A DNA stretch of 64,000 bases from Sphingomonas daechungensis (lineage in GTDB: Bacteria > Pseudomonadota > Alphaproteobacteria > Sphingomonadales > Sphingomonadaceae): assembly GCF_014489495.1 (NCBI RefSeq), contig NZ_CP060780.1, positions 186,001-250,000 on the forward strand, in the 5' to 3' direction. Position 1 is the first letter of the stretch; each line of letters begins with the position of its first letter. Shown piece by piece: positions 34,288 to 44,503 of this stretch. The translations under genes were made by a program, and so were the position numbers. The notes beneath the pieces are model-generated. The model worked only from the letters and a program-made list of their open reading frames with translations, ran no database searches and had not been told where the DNA came from.

Positions 34288-35452
34288 GCCATCGCTCCGA
34301 GCAGTGCCTGCGCCTGGGCCACGTCCTTGTCGCCGCGACCGGAGAGATTGACGACCAGCACCTCGGCCTCCCCCGCCTCCGCCATCTTCAAGGCCTGCGC
34401 GAGCGCGTGACAGGACTCGAACGCCCCAATGATCCCCTCGCTTCGCGCCAGCTTCACGAAAGCGTCGAGCGCCTCCTGGTCAGTGCTTCCGACATAATCG
34501 GCGCGGCCAATGTCGTTGAGGTGCGCGTGCTCCGGTCCGACCGCAGGGTAGTCGAGCCCGGCCGAAACGGACCAGGTATCGGTCACCTGTCCGTCCTCAT
34601 TCTGGAGCACGAGGGTCTCCGCACCGTGCAGGATGCCATGCATGCCACGCTGGATCGTCGCGCCGTGCTCATGGCCGTGGAGGCCCTTCCCTGCCGCCTC
34701 GACGCCGATCAGACGGACCTCATGGTCGGGAATGAAGTCAGCGAACATGCCGATGGCATTCGACCCGCCGCCCACGCAGGCTAGCACGGCATCGGGCAGC
34801 CGCCCTTCCGCCTCCAGCACCTGCGCGCGCGCCTCCTTGCCGATCACACGCTGGAATTCGCGCACCATCGTCGGGAAGGGATGCGGGCCGGCTGCGGTCC
34901 CGAGAAGATAGTGCGTGTCATCGAAGCTCGCGCTCCAATCGCGGAGCGCCTCGTTGATGGCATCCTTGAGCGTCCGCCCGCCGCTTTCCACCGGCACGAC
35001 TCTCGCGCCCATTAGCTCCATCCGAAAGACGTTGAGCTTTTGCCGCTCGACGTCTTCGGCGCCCATGTAGACCACGGTTTCGAAGCCGAAGAGCGCGCCG
35101 ACAATCGCCGTGGCTACTCCGTGTTGGCCAGCGCCGGTTTCGGCGATCAGCCGGTGCTTGCCCATGCGCTTGGCGAGCAGGGCTTGCCCGAGCACCTGAT
35201 TGGTCTTGTGCGCGCCGCCATGAAGCAGGTCCTCGCGCTTCAGGTAAATGCGCGCCTTGCCACCGAGGTTTCGGCACAGAGTGAGCGGGGTAGGCCGCCC
35301 GGCATAATTCGCCAGCAGCTCATTAAGCTCGGACCGAAACGCCGGGTCCTGCTCCGCGTCGAGGAACGCCCCTTCGAGCTGCTCGAGCGCGGGGACGAGG
35401 ATCTCGGGATGAAGCAGCCGCCGAAGCGGCCAAAGCGGCCATCCTGACGCAT
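34284..35452 (-). CDS. trpB: Tryptophan synthase beta chain (one frameshift)
   Basis: PLP enzyme condensing indole and serine. ATG 35452 overlaps the trpF stop (ATGA) and gives [15 protein letters not shown]; one C lost near 35408 then shifts the frame, after which the protein runs intact to 34284. Corrected length 389. PLP lysine in [40 protein letters not shown]; phosphate loop [22 protein letters not shown] at the C-terminus. It is a TrpB1-type sequence. Confidence 0.94.
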
Positions 35453-36814
35453 CAGGCGCGCCTCCGGCAGGCGGGTCGGACAGCTTCGAAAAGATGGGCG
35501 ACCTTGTCCAGGTCCTTGCGGCCGGGAAAGGCTTCCACCCCCGAGCAGACATCGATCCCGTAGCTTCCGAGGGCCTGCGCATCGCGCGCATTTGACGGGC
35601 TGATTCCTCCAGCCACGAATGCATCAGCAAGTTCAGGACGATCGGCGAGCAGGCCCCAATCGAACACGTGCCCGGTGCCGCCCGTGCGCCCATTGACGCT
35701 GGTGTCATAGAGAATGCGGTCTGCGCCAGCCCGCTCGGGCGAAACCTCGTTGCGGACCGCGCTCACCGCCCAGATCTCGCAATCTTCGGGCAGCTTCGCG
35801 CGAAGCCGGTCCAGATCACCTTCTCCCCCGTGCAGCTGTACCGCGGCGAGCCCAAGCTCCTTCGCCGTTCGGCCGACGAATTCATGGCCTTGATCTTGGA
35901 AGACACCGACCGGCCTGGCACCGCGATCCCGAATCTCGTCGACGAGGGACGGAGCGCGGTCGGCGACGTTCCGGGGCTGATGTCAGCGAAGATCAAGCCA
36001 GCGTGCGTGGCCTTTCGCGCGGACATCGCGGCATCATCCTCGTTCGTCAGACCGCAAATCTTGATGTGGCCGTGAACCAGCGCTCGGGCGGCTTCCGCAA
36101 CATTCGCCGAAGCCATCAGCGCGGATCCGACTAAAAAGGCGTCCACGCTCGGGCCAGGCGCTCGACGTCGCGGCGGTCGCGGACGCCGGACTCGCTGATG
36201 ACCAGGGTGCCATCAGGCACGAGGTTCGCGAGCCTCTCCGTAACTGCAAGATCGGTCTTCAGCGTACGCAAGTCGCGGTTGTTGATGCCGACAACTTGCG
36301 CGCCGAGCGCCAGAGCGCGCCGAAGCTCCGTCTCGTCATGCACTTCGACGATCACATCCATGGCTAGTCGGCGCGCTTCCGCCATGACTGCAGCTGCCGC
36401 CGCATCGTCGAGCATGGCGAGGATCACGAGGGCCGCATCGGCGCCGCTAAGCCGTGCTTCTGCGACTTGGCGCGGATCGACGATGAAATCCTTGGCGAGG
36501 ATCGGCCCCTCGAAGCGGCTGCGCACTGTCCGCAGATCCTCAAGCGAACCTTGGAAGAACGGCGTGTCGGTGAGAACGCTGATCGCATCGGCGACCGGCG
36601 TGTAGGCCGCGACCGCCTGTTCCACACTGACGTCGCTGCGATGACCAGAAGGCGACGCCTTCTTCACTTCCATGAGGAAGCGTGCTCCTGGCTGTGAAAG
36701 TGCAGCACGCAGGCTTCGGCGTGTCGGCGCAGGATCGAAGCTCACACCGGCGAGGCGATCCGTGACATCCCGACGCTTACGTTCGGCGATTTCGGCAAGG
36801 ACGCCTTCAGCCAT
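35452..36814 (-). CDS. trpC: Indole-3-glycerol phosphate synthase fused to phosphoribosylanthranilate isomerase
   Basis: Two consecutive trp steps in one apparent polypeptide. ATG 36814 overlaps the trpD stop. The TrpC part has [33 protein letters not shown] and [20 protein letters not shown]. One C added to the CCC run at 36151-36153 leads it without a stop into [20 protein letters not shown], the normal TrpC end, and straight into [16 protein letters not shown], the TrpF start. A second repair near 35975 restores the TrpF barrel ([35 protein letters not shown]). Corrected length about 454, like enterobacterial TrpC(F). Confidence 0.85.
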
Positions 36815-37870
36815 TGCTCGCCTCAACGTAGGCGTTCAGCACTTGCCCGGCCTTGCCGGATACCAGCGCCTCACGGGCCAGTTCGGCGCCGGCTCGAAGA
36901 TCGGCGACCTTGCCTGCGGTGTGAAGAAGTGCGGCGGCGTTGAGGATGACCATGTCCTGCTCCGATCGGGCACCGCTACCGTCCATCAGGGCGCGGAAGC
37001 GGCTTGCATTTTCGGTGACGTCGCCACCGGTCACGGACTGCAACGGCGCGCGCTCCAGCCCCGCATCCTCCGGCGATATGACAATCTCCGTATGCTGATT
37101 GCCCGACAACCGCACCGCACGCGTCTCGCCATGGAGCGCGACCTCGTCCAGTCCCGACCCGTGAACCACGAGGGCCTCTTTCACACCCATGGCCTCGAGA
37201 GTCTGCGAGACGCGCCCGAGCATCCTCGGGTCCGCAACACCGAGCAACTGGACCGGCGGACGCGCGGGATTGATGCAGGGCCCGAGCAGATTCATCACGG
37301 TGCGGACTGAGAGCTGCCGGCGCACCAGGGCGGCATGCTTCATCCCCGGATGATAGGCAGGCGCAAAGAGAAAGCAGAAGCCGGTCCGGTCGAGAATCTC
37401 CCGCGCTCTCAGCGGTCCGACGTCGATTCGGGCGCCGAGCGCTCCCAGCACATCCGCCGAGCCGCAACGCGAACTGACGCTGCGGTTGCCATGCTTGGCG
37501 ATCGGAAGTCCCGCAGCGGCCGCCACGAACGCAACGGCGGTCGAAACGTTGATCGATCCCGACGAGTCGCCACCCGTGCCACAGCAATCGGCGAAGAGGT
37601 AATCGGGTCGCTCGAATGATTGTGCAGCGGCGAACAGGCCCGCGCGGCACCCATCATCTCGGCCGCCGTCTCACCCTTCATTCGAAGGGCAACGAGCATC
37701 CCGGCGATTTCGGCAGGCTCGAGCTTTCCCAGCACGAGGCGTTCGAACAAGTGCTCGCTATCCTCGAGCGCAAGGTCCTCGCCGTCGAGCAGTCGCGGCA
37801 GCGGATTGGGCACGGGGCCGGTGTCGACGACGGGGTGTCGAGCTGGCGCGATGTCGGTGGGTTGAAGCAT
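36807..37870 (-). CDS. trpD: Anthranilate phosphoribosyltransferase (one frameshift)
   Basis: Transfers phosphoribose from PRPP to anthranilate. ATG 37870 is chosen because GAGGA precedes it at good spacing; the open frame upstream belongs to the leader region. The N-terminal part (LERLVLGKLEPAEIAGMLVA) needs one G near 37647 to reach CCGTGGDSSGSINVSTAVAF, the PRPP loop, and then KHGNRSVSSRCGSADVLGAL and the rest to 36807. Corrected length 354. A T-tailed hairpin and a second Trp-rich leader peptide lie upstream. Confidence 0.93.
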
Positions 37871-37892
37871 TCTGATCCTCGCAAATGGCAAT

Positions 37893-37913
37893 AAAAAACC
37901 CGCCGGTGGCGGG
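37893..37913 (-). terminator. Attenuator terminator upstream of trpD
   Basis: On the minus strand, stem CCCGCC (37913-37908), loop ACC, GGCGGG (37904-37899), then six T residues (37898-37893). It lies 42 bases after the leader-peptide stop and 23 bases before the trpD start, so it is an internal leader terminator. Confidence 0.85.
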
Positions 37914-37954
37914 TCGATGGTCGGTTGGAAGTTGGTCGGTTTCCCGGAGTCAGC

Positions 37955-38050
37955 TCACCAGCCGCGCCATCGCGCCGCGAGAATCGTGTCGCACCACCAG
38001 GTCCAGGCCTGATGCTGGTTGTCAGTAAGGGCGCGAACGAAGATCACCGC
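37955..38050 (-). CDS. Second Trp leader peptide, upstream of trpD (attenuator)
   Basis: Starts at GTG 38050 after GAGGAA at suitable spacing; 31 residues. The C-terminal half reads HQAWTWWCDTILAARWRGW and stop: five Trp in 19 residues. The frame is open further upstream, so a longer form is possible. The T-tailed hairpin at 37893-37913 follows, then trpD. The two halves of the split trp pathway thus each have their own Trp leader and terminator. The hisN gene is divergent, with 85 bases between the starts. Confidence 0.78.
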   Translation of the reverse strand, partial: AVIFVRALTDNQHQAWTWWCDTILAARWRGW

Positions 38051-38062
38051 CCATTCCTCGCG

Positions 38063-38082
38063 TTTGGGATCCCGGATGTCAA
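38063..38082 (-). promoter_or_regulatory. Putative operator and -35 box upstream of the second Trp leader
   Basis: TTTGGGATCCC (38063-38073) is a strong copy of the shared palindrome. On the minus strand TTGACA (38082-38077) precedes it, but no convincing -10 box lies 17 bases on, so the exact promoter is unclear. The site is also 63 bases upstream of hisN on the other strand and could affect it. Confidence 0.45.
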
Positions 38083-38135
38083 GCTGATCCACTGGCCGAC
38101 TTGACCCGTTCTGTCGCCTTGCCCATCGCGCGTTC

Positions 38136-38924
38136 ATGGACGTCACGCCCGACCTGATCGCCTTTGCCGAAGAGCTCGCGGCCGTAGCGCGCGTCGAGAC
38201 GCTCGAGCGTTGGGCCTCATCGGTTGCCGCCGACGACAAGGGTAAGGGTCTCTACGACCCGGTGACCGACGCGGACCGCGAAGCGGAACGCGCCATGCGT
38301 GACCTCATTACGTCCCGGTATCCGGATCATGGCATCACTGGCGAAGAATGGCCGGATCAAGCGGCGAGCGGGCCCTACAGCTGGTCACTCGATCCTGTGG
38401 ACGGAACGCGGTCCTTCATCTGCCAATTGCCAAACTGGGTGACGCTCGCCGGGCTGCTGCATAGTGAACAGGCTGTGCTCGGGCTGATCGACGCGCCGTG
38501 CCTGAATGAACTCTATATCGGGCACGGATCAGAGGCTTGGCTGATAACCGGACGCAGTCGGACTCGGGTCCGGACAAGCGATTGTACGGACATCGCCGAT
38601 GCTCGCCTTTCGACCACCGATCCGTTTCTGTTCAACGATGGCTCGGAGGAAGCTTTCGAGGCACTCCGGCGATCGGTGCGAGTTACCCGCTATGGCCACG
38701 ACGGCTACGCCTATGCGCGTCTTGCTGCAGGGTCGCTGGACCTTGTCATCGAGGCCGGCCTGAAGCCCCATGATTACAATGCCCTGATCCCGGTCATTCG
38801 CGGCGCGGGAGGAGTCATCGGCGATTGGGGCGGCGGAGAGGATTTCACCGGCGGGAAGATCATCGCGGCCGCCACGCGAGAGCTTTACGAAGAGGCGGTA
38901 CGCGCGTTCGAAGCCTTTGCGTGA
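38136..38924 (+). CDS. hisN: Histidinol-phosphatase, inositol-monophosphatase family
   Basis: Mg-dependent dephosphorylation of histidinol phosphate, completing the His set (no HisB-N or PHP phosphatase is seen). 262 residues, intact. Metal motifs: DPVTDADREAERAMRD, ITGEEWPD, WSLDPVDGTRSFICQLPNWV and the C-terminal GLKPHDYNALIPVIRGAGGV. The family also includes inositol-1-phosphatase and CysQ; placement beside the his operon favours HisN. It converges on hisIE, whose corrected end overlaps its 3' end. Confidence 0.88.
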   Translation: MDVTPDLIAFAEELAAVARVETLERWASSVAADDKGKGLYDPVTDADREAERAMRDLITSRYPDHGITGEEWPDQAASGPYSWSLDPVDGTRSFICQLPNWVTLAGLLHSEQAVLGLIDAPCLNELYIGHGSEAWLITGRSRTRVRTSDCTDIADARLSTTDPFLFNDGSEEAFEALRRSVRVTRYGHDGYAYARLAAGSLDLVIEAGLKPHDYNALIPVIRGAGGVIGDWGGGEDFTGGKIIAAATRELYEEAVRAFEAFA

Positions 38925-39522
38925 CGATCCGCCAACCGGGCGATCACGTCGTCCCAGCGAAAGCCCTCGCCTCCATCAAGACGCTGACGTGATAAATGAG
39001 GTCGGCTACCTCCTCGACGCAGCCCTCGACATCCCTACTGACCCCGGCAAGAGCGACCTCAACGCCTTCCTCGCCGATCTTCTTTCCGATCCGCTCCGGG
39101 CCGTCGTCGAGGAGCGTCCGAGTATAGCTTCCGGGGTCGTCTGAACTTGCGCGCTCCGCGATGATGGCGGAGAGTTCGGAAAGCCATCCGGAACTGCGAA
39201 TGTCGGCCGCAAAGCAACTTTTCATGCCAAGGTGGCAGGTCGGCCCTTCCGGATCCGCGAGCACCAGCAAAGCGTCTTTGTCGCAGTCGGCAAACACAGC
39301 AGACACGCGCAGCCGGTTTCCGCTCGTCTCGCCCTTCTGCCACAGGCGCTGCTTCGACCGGCTGAAGAAAGTCGCGAACCCCGTTTGCAGAGTGCCAGCA
39401 AGCGCGGCCTCGTCCAGATACCCAAGCATCAGGACTTGGCCCGAACGCGGGTCCTGGACCAATGCGGGCAGCAACCCGCCCATCTTCTCCCAGTCCAGCG
39501 AACCGATATCGGCCTGACTCAG
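38885..39522 (-). CDS. hisI: Phosphoribosyl-AMP cyclohydrolase / phosphoribosyl-ATP pyrophosphatase
   Basis: Steps 2 and 3 of His synthesis in one protein. HisI part: [40 protein letters not shown], zinc cysteines in [16 protein letters not shown]. HisE part from about residue 118: [20 protein letters not shown], then [13 protein letters not shown] and [17 protein letters not shown]. The open frame stops at 38944; one extra G there continues [12 protein letters not shown] to a stop at 38885, closer to a full HisE. The 5' end is unsure: the frame is open to 39522, where one lost A would restore an ATGA overlap with hisF; ATG 39483 is internal to the usual HisI start. Confidence 0.85.
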
Positions 39523-40282
39523 GGCGTACTTCGATCCCGCATGTCGCGAGGAACTCCTTCAACTCGGGAATGGCGATGAGGCGATCGTGGAAGACGGTGG
39601 CGGCAAGCGCACCGCTCGCACCCGCCTCGAATGCGTCACGGAAGTGTTTGGGCGAACCCGCCCCGCCCGACGCGATCACCGGGACCGTCACCGCCTCGAC
39701 GACGTCACGCGTGTGAGCGATGTCATATCCGGTCCGGACGCCGTCATTGCGCATGCAATTGAGCACGAGCTCGCCAGCGCCGCGTTGGGTCGCTTCCTGA
39801 AGCCATTGCAGCGTCCGCCGGCCAGTATCGCGAGTCCGATCCGGGCGGCCCGTATACTGCTGGACGAAATACTCGCCGTCTCGCGCATAGCTATCCACGC
39901 CAAGCACAACGCACTGACTGCCGAACGCATTCGCAAGCTCATCGATCAGTTCAGGGCGTTCGAGGGCCGGCGAGTTGATCGAGATTTTGTCTGCCCCTGC
40001 ATCCAGGCAGGCAACTGCCTCATCGCGGCTGCGCAGGCCGCCCGCCACGGCAAAAGGAATATCGATTACTGCCGCGACACGCTTCACCCAATCGTGCGAC
40101 AGCGAGCGGCCATCCGCGCTGGCGCTGATGTCGTAGAAGACGAGCTCATCCGCGCCCTCCTCGCGATAACGGAGCGCCTGCTCGAGGATGTCGCCGGCGT
40201 CGCGGTGGTCACGGAATTGCACGCCCTTCACGACGCGCCCGTCTTTCACGTCGAGGCAGGGGATGATCCTACGCGCGGGCAA
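39519..40282 (-). CDS. hisF: Imidazole glycerol phosphate synthase, cyclase subunit
   Basis: Forms IGP and AICAR with HisH. Start TTG 40282 ([20 protein letters not shown]) overlaps the hisA stop. The barrel includes [49 protein letters not shown] and [19 protein letters not shown]. The frame runs past the natural end into hisI as written; one base restores a stop at 39519, giving 254 residues, the normal HisF length. So the apparent HisF extension is not a fusion. Confidence 0.92.
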
Positions 40283-40988
40283 GTCCGAGCGCCTCTTCGA
40301 GCGAAATCCGCTGCTCCCAGAGCGCCTTCCCGATGATCGCACCATCCGTTGGCAGCTGCTCAAGGTCATCGAGCGAGGTGATGCCCCCTGACGCCTGCAC
40401 GGCAACGCCGGGAAGGCGGCGGGCGATCTCCTGGTACAGGGCGAAGTTGGGCCCTTGCAGCATTCCGTCACGGCCAATGTCGGTCACGAGCAGGTGTCGG
40501 GCGTTCGGAAATTGCGCCGCCACGTCCCAAAGGCTTCGACCGGTGTCCTCCGTCCAACCGGCGACCGCAACTCTCGGTGAGCCTTCGGTTAATCGGATAT
40601 CCAGCGAGAGGGTGATGCGGTCGGGTCCGAATTCCTTGAGCCACGCGCCCACGGCGTCCGGTTCCCTGACGGCAAGACTGCCGATGACGACGCGCGAGAC
40701 GCCGGCGTCGAACATTCGCACGAGCTGGCCGCGCTCGCGGTAGCCGCCGGCCACCTGCAGCTTGAGCGGCGTTTCGCGGGCGAGTTGCGCAACCAGTTCG
40801 CGCTGGACCGGGTTGCCGGTCTTCGCACCGTCGAGATCGACGACGTGCGCCCAGCTTGCGCCAGCGGCCGCAAAGCCGCGGAGCGCCTCGAACGGTTCGG
40901 TCGAATAGGCGGTAACGTCGTCGAAGCGCCCCTGCTTGAGGCGCACCGCACGACCTCCGATCAGATCCATCGCGGGGTAGATGATCAT
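40269..40988 (-). CDS. hisA: ProFAR isomerase
   Basis: 1-(5-phosphoribosyl)-5-[(5-phosphoribosylamino)methylideneamino] imidazole-4-carboxamide isomerase. 239 residues, intact; ATG 40988 overlaps the hisH stop. [20 protein letters not shown] carries the N-terminal catalytic Asp; [20 protein letters not shown] carries the second; [16 protein letters not shown] is a phosphate loop. Eight-strand barrel, paralogue of HisF. Confidence 0.95.
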   Translation of the reverse strand: MIIYPAMDLIGGRAVRLKQGRFDDVTAYSTEPFEALRGFAAAGASWAHVVDLDGAKTGNPVQRELVAQLARETPLKLQVAGGYRERGQLVRMFDAGVSRVVIGSLAVREPDAVGAWLKEFGPDRITLSLDIRLTEGSPRVAVAGWTEDTGRSLWDVAAQFPNARHLLVTDIGRDGMLQGPNFALYQEIARRLPGVAVQASGGITSLDDLEQLPTDGAIIGKALWEQRISLEEALGLARA

Positions 40989-41563
40989 GCCAGGAACGCC
41001 TGAAGGAAGTTCGACCCCGCTGCGCCCGAGCGCTCGGGATGGAATTGCGCGCCAAGCCAATTGCCCTGGCGCACGACCGCCGGAATCGTACGGCCATATT
41101 CCGCTGTCGCGACGGTCGCCGGGCCCGTGTCACAGGCATAGCCGTGGGCGAAATAGACGTATTCGCCGGTACCGATCCCAATCTCGGCGTCGGCAACTGC
41201 AAGCCGGCTCCAGCCCATGTGCGGCACCGGCGTCCCTGGTGCGGGAGAGAGTGCCCGGACCTCACCCGGAATGATGCCAAGGCATTCCGAGTTTGCTTCG
41301 TCGCTTCGGTCGAACAGCAGCTGCATGCCGAGGCAGATGCCGAGAGCGGGCTGCTTCAGGGATCGCAGGCAGTCGCCCAGCCCGCGCGCCTCGATCCGGG
41401 CCATCGCGTGACCGGCCGCTCCAACTCCCGGAAGGACCACCCGATCAGCCCCAGAGATCTCCACGGAATCGGCAGTCACTACCGGAGTTACGCCGAGCCG
41501 CTCGAAGGCCAGCTTGATCGATCCGATATTCCCATAGGCAAGGTCGACGATGGCCAGCCTCAC
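40985..41563 (-). CDS. hisH: Imidazole glycerol phosphate synthase, glutaminase subunit
   Basis: Class I amidotransferase partner of HisF. I place the start at GTG 41563, overlapping the corrected hisB stop (GTGA), giving RLAIVDLAYGNIGSIKLAFE. 192 residues. Nucleophile Cys in ALGICLGMQLLFDRSDEAN; His-Glu in LGAQFHPERSGAAGSNFLQA. Overlaps hisA by 4 bases. Confidence 0.94.
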   Translation of the reverse strand: MRLAIVDLAYGNIGSIKLAFERLGVTPVVTADSVEISGADRVVLPGVGAAGHAMARIEARGLGDCLRSLKQPALGICLGMQLLFDRSDEANSECLGIIPGEVRALSPAPGTPVPHMGWSRLAVADAEIGIGTGEYVYFAHGYACDTGPATVATAEYGRTIPAVVRQGNWLGAQFHPERSGAAGSNFLQAFLA

Positions 41564-43212
41564 AGCACCCCTTGGTGCTAGGCAGCGCGTCGCCTTCCCG
41601 GCGGATCGCGTCGCGCAAGGCCCGGCCGAACGCCTTGAAGCAAGCCTCCGTCTTATGGTGGTCGTTCTCGCCATCCACCTTCACGTGGATCGCCGCTCCC
41701 ATGCTGTCCGCGAGCGAGCGGAAGACATGGCGGGTCATTTGCGTCGGATATTCACCGATGCTGGTCGCCGCAAACTCGCCTTCGAACCGGCAGTAGGGAC
41801 GTCCGGAGAGATCGATGAGGACCTGCGCTTGCGCCTCGTCCATCGGCAAAGTGAACCCGAAGCGGCGGATGCCGCGCTTGTCGCCCAGCGCTTGCGAAAG
41901 CGCAGTGCCGAGCGCGAGAGCGCAATCTTCGATGCTGTGATGCCCGTCGATTTCGGTGTCGCCATCGCAATCGAGCACGATGCTGAATCCGCCATGCGCG
42001 GCCACCTGGTCGAGCATGTGGTCGTAGAACGGCACGCCCGTGTCGATCTTCCGGGGCGTGGGCCGGTCAAGGTCGACGGCAACGGCGATCTCCGTCTCCT
42101 TCGTGTCGCGAATGACTTCCGCGCGCCGCGGGCTCGATGGCTCGCAAGTAACACCGAAAGCATTCAGGAGGGCTTCGTTCTCGGCGTCAGTGCCGATCGT
42201 AACGCGCACCCCGCCGGGCGCGGCATTCGGTCGGAAGCGCACCCGAATCCCCATCGAGCGCATCCTGGCAGCCAGAGCCGGCGCGTCGTCGACCTCCAGG
42301 AAGAGGAAGTTCCCGCCACTTGGATAGACCCGACGGACGATCGGCGAGCCTTGGAGGCGTTCGGCCAGTCTGCCCCGATCGGTCTTGAGGCGCTCAACCC
42401 GTTCCTGATGAACTGCCCGTCGCGACGGCGACAACGCGAGGACAGCGGCGTCCACCGACAGGCTTGGCATTGGGTAAGGCGGCAAGGATCGCGCGGCGAT
42501 TGCCATCAGGTCAGGCTCGCCGATTGCGCAACCCACTCGCGCGCCAGCGAGACCGTAAGCCTTGGACAAGGTCTTGAGAACGACGAGGTTCGGACACCGG
42601 GCGGCATCCCCGCCAAGCTCGGAGTGGTTGAGAAGTCGAGATAGGCTTCATCCGCGACAACAATGGTGTTGGGCAGCGCGGCCGCCACTTTCAGAATCTG
42701 GTTGGGGTCCACCTCATTCCCGGTGGGATTGTTGGGCGTGCAGATAAAAGCGATCTTGAGGTTTCGCTCCCCGAGACGGCTGCCAGAAACGGGTCCGCCG
42801 CGAAATCAAAGCCAGCCGTCAAAGGCGCCTCGATCAGGCGGGCGCCCTGAAGCCGAACGAAATGGGCGTAAGCGGAGAAACTTGGGGTGCAGATGGCGAC
42901 TGCATCGGTCTGCGGGCGGCAAAAGGCGCGGACCATCATGTCGATGGCATCGTCCGCCCCGCGGGTGATGACGACGTTTCCTGGCTCCACACCGTAGAGC
43001 GCCGCCAGTGCCGCCTTGAGTCTGGTCGGCTGGGGCTCCGGGTATCGATTGACGTTGGTCGCCAACGCTCCGTCGACCAAAGGCGGGAACGGGTTCTCGT
43101 TGGCGTCGAGGCGGATCGCGTCGGGGATTGCCATCGCGTTGTTCGCGGCGATGTCGAATGGCTCCAGCGCAAGCACTTCCGGCCGTGCGAGGCGTTCCGC
43201 AAGGCTGCTCAT
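41560..43212 (-). CDS. hisC: HisC-HisB: histidinol-phosphate aminotransferase joined to imidazoleglycerol-phosphate dehydratase
   Basis: HisC begins at ATG 43212 (overlapping hisD). It has ANENPFPPLVDGALATNVNR, YPEPQPTRLKAALAALYGVE, PLP lysine in TLSKAYGLAGARVGCAIGEP, and NAAPGGVRVTIGTDAENEAL. Single-G losses near 42770 and 42600 interrupt it. From about 42125 the same frame, with no stop and no start codon nearby, becomes HisB: RRAEVIRDTKETEIAVAVDL, VPFYDHMLDQVAAHGGF, DGHHSIEDCALALGTALSQA, GDALPSTKG. One more lost G near 41568 hides the stop at 41560. Corrected total about 551 residues. Either a true fusion or an ATGA-type junction blurred by an undetected indel. Confidence 0.85.
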
Positions 43213-44503
43213 GCCATCAGTTCCAGCCGGGCGTCCGCGGCGAGCGCATGCGCTTCGAGCGACTCCATGCGGGCAAGCAAAGCGGCACGTCGGGACAGGC
43301 TTTCGGCGCCTTCGCGTGTTACGGCTTGCACGCTCATCGCCTTGAGGAAAGTGTAAACGGAAATGCCGCTCCAGGCCCGAGCGGCTCCGTCCGTCGGCAG
43401 GACGTGGCTCGATCCGGCCAGATAATCGCCGAACGTCTCGGCCGCGTGCGGTCCGGCAAAGACGGCGCCCGCACTACGGATTTTCGCGACGAGTGCCTGC
43501 GCAGGCTCCACCGCAAGCGAAAGGTGCTCGGGAGCGTAGAGGTTTGCGACTTCGATGGCCTCGTGGAGATCGGCGACAAGGATGACGCGGCAGCTTCCAA
43601 GCGACGCCTCCACGATCTCACGGCGCGGAAGAGTACGGACGCGCTCGGAGATTTCGGCTTCAACGGCGGTCGCCACAGCGACCGATGGCGTCACTAGCAA
43701 GACCTGGGCGTCTGGATCGTGCTCCGCCTGGCTGAGGAGGTCGGCGGCAACCAGGCGAGGGTCGGAGCTTTCGTCGGCAATGACGAGCAGCTCACTCGGG
43801 CCAGCGGGCAGGTCGATTGCGGGACCGCCTGGCATGCTCATCACCAGACGCTTCGCCTCTGCGACCCACGCATTTCCCGGACCGCAGATCTTGTCGACGG
43901 CGGGAATTGCGCCAGCCCCGAAGGCCAGTGCCGCAATCGCCTGAGCACCGCCGACAGTCCACACCTCGTCGATGCCGGCCAGGTCGGCCGCAAGAGCGAC
44001 CAGATCGTCGAGACCGCCCCGGGGCGCGGTGGCGTAATAGTGACGATTTGGCGGACGCCAGCCGCACGCGCGGGGATCGCCAGCATGAGCAGGGATGAGA
44101 ACAGCGGCGTCTTCCCGCCCGGCACGTACAGGCCAACGCGATCGATCGGCCGCCACGTCTTGGTCACCACCAGTCCCGGCGCGGTTTCCAGCGAGAAGTC
44201 CGAAGGCACGCTCGCCCTGTGGAACTTCCGGATTTGAGCAGCCGCGAACTCGACAGCCTCCACCTGTTGAGGATCCAGTCGGCGCCGAGCCGCGCTCGCC
44301 ATCGTACGAACCTCGACACGCCGAGGTTCCTGTCCGTCGAGTTCGAGCGCGATCTCGGAGAGCGCCTGCCAGCCTCTCGCTCGAACATCATTGACGATAT
44401 TGCGGACTCGCTCCCGAAGCTGCTCGTCGGCCCGCTTCTCGGGCCGAGCGAGCGCGCGGCAACGGTCGGCGTCGCCGAGCCCGTTCCAGTCGATCCGCTT
44501 CAC
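43209..44503 (-). CDS. hisD: Histidinol dehydrogenase (one frameshift)
   Basis: Zn- and NAD-dependent last step of His synthesis. ATG 44503 overlaps the hisG stop. Signatures: VGLYVPGGKTPLFSSLLMLA, VDKICGPGNAWVAEAKRLVM, IDLPAGPSELLVIADESSDP, LYAPEHLSLAVEPAQALVAK, and GSSHVLPTDGAARAWSG. One G lost from a GGGG run near 44020 splits the frame. Corrected length 431, as expected. Confidence 0.95.

Noticed and set aside
39059-40477. Apparent long fusion of HisF to downstream sequence
   Set aside because: After the normal HisF end the frame is out of phase with HisI; one base near 39520 restores a HisF stop at the usual length.
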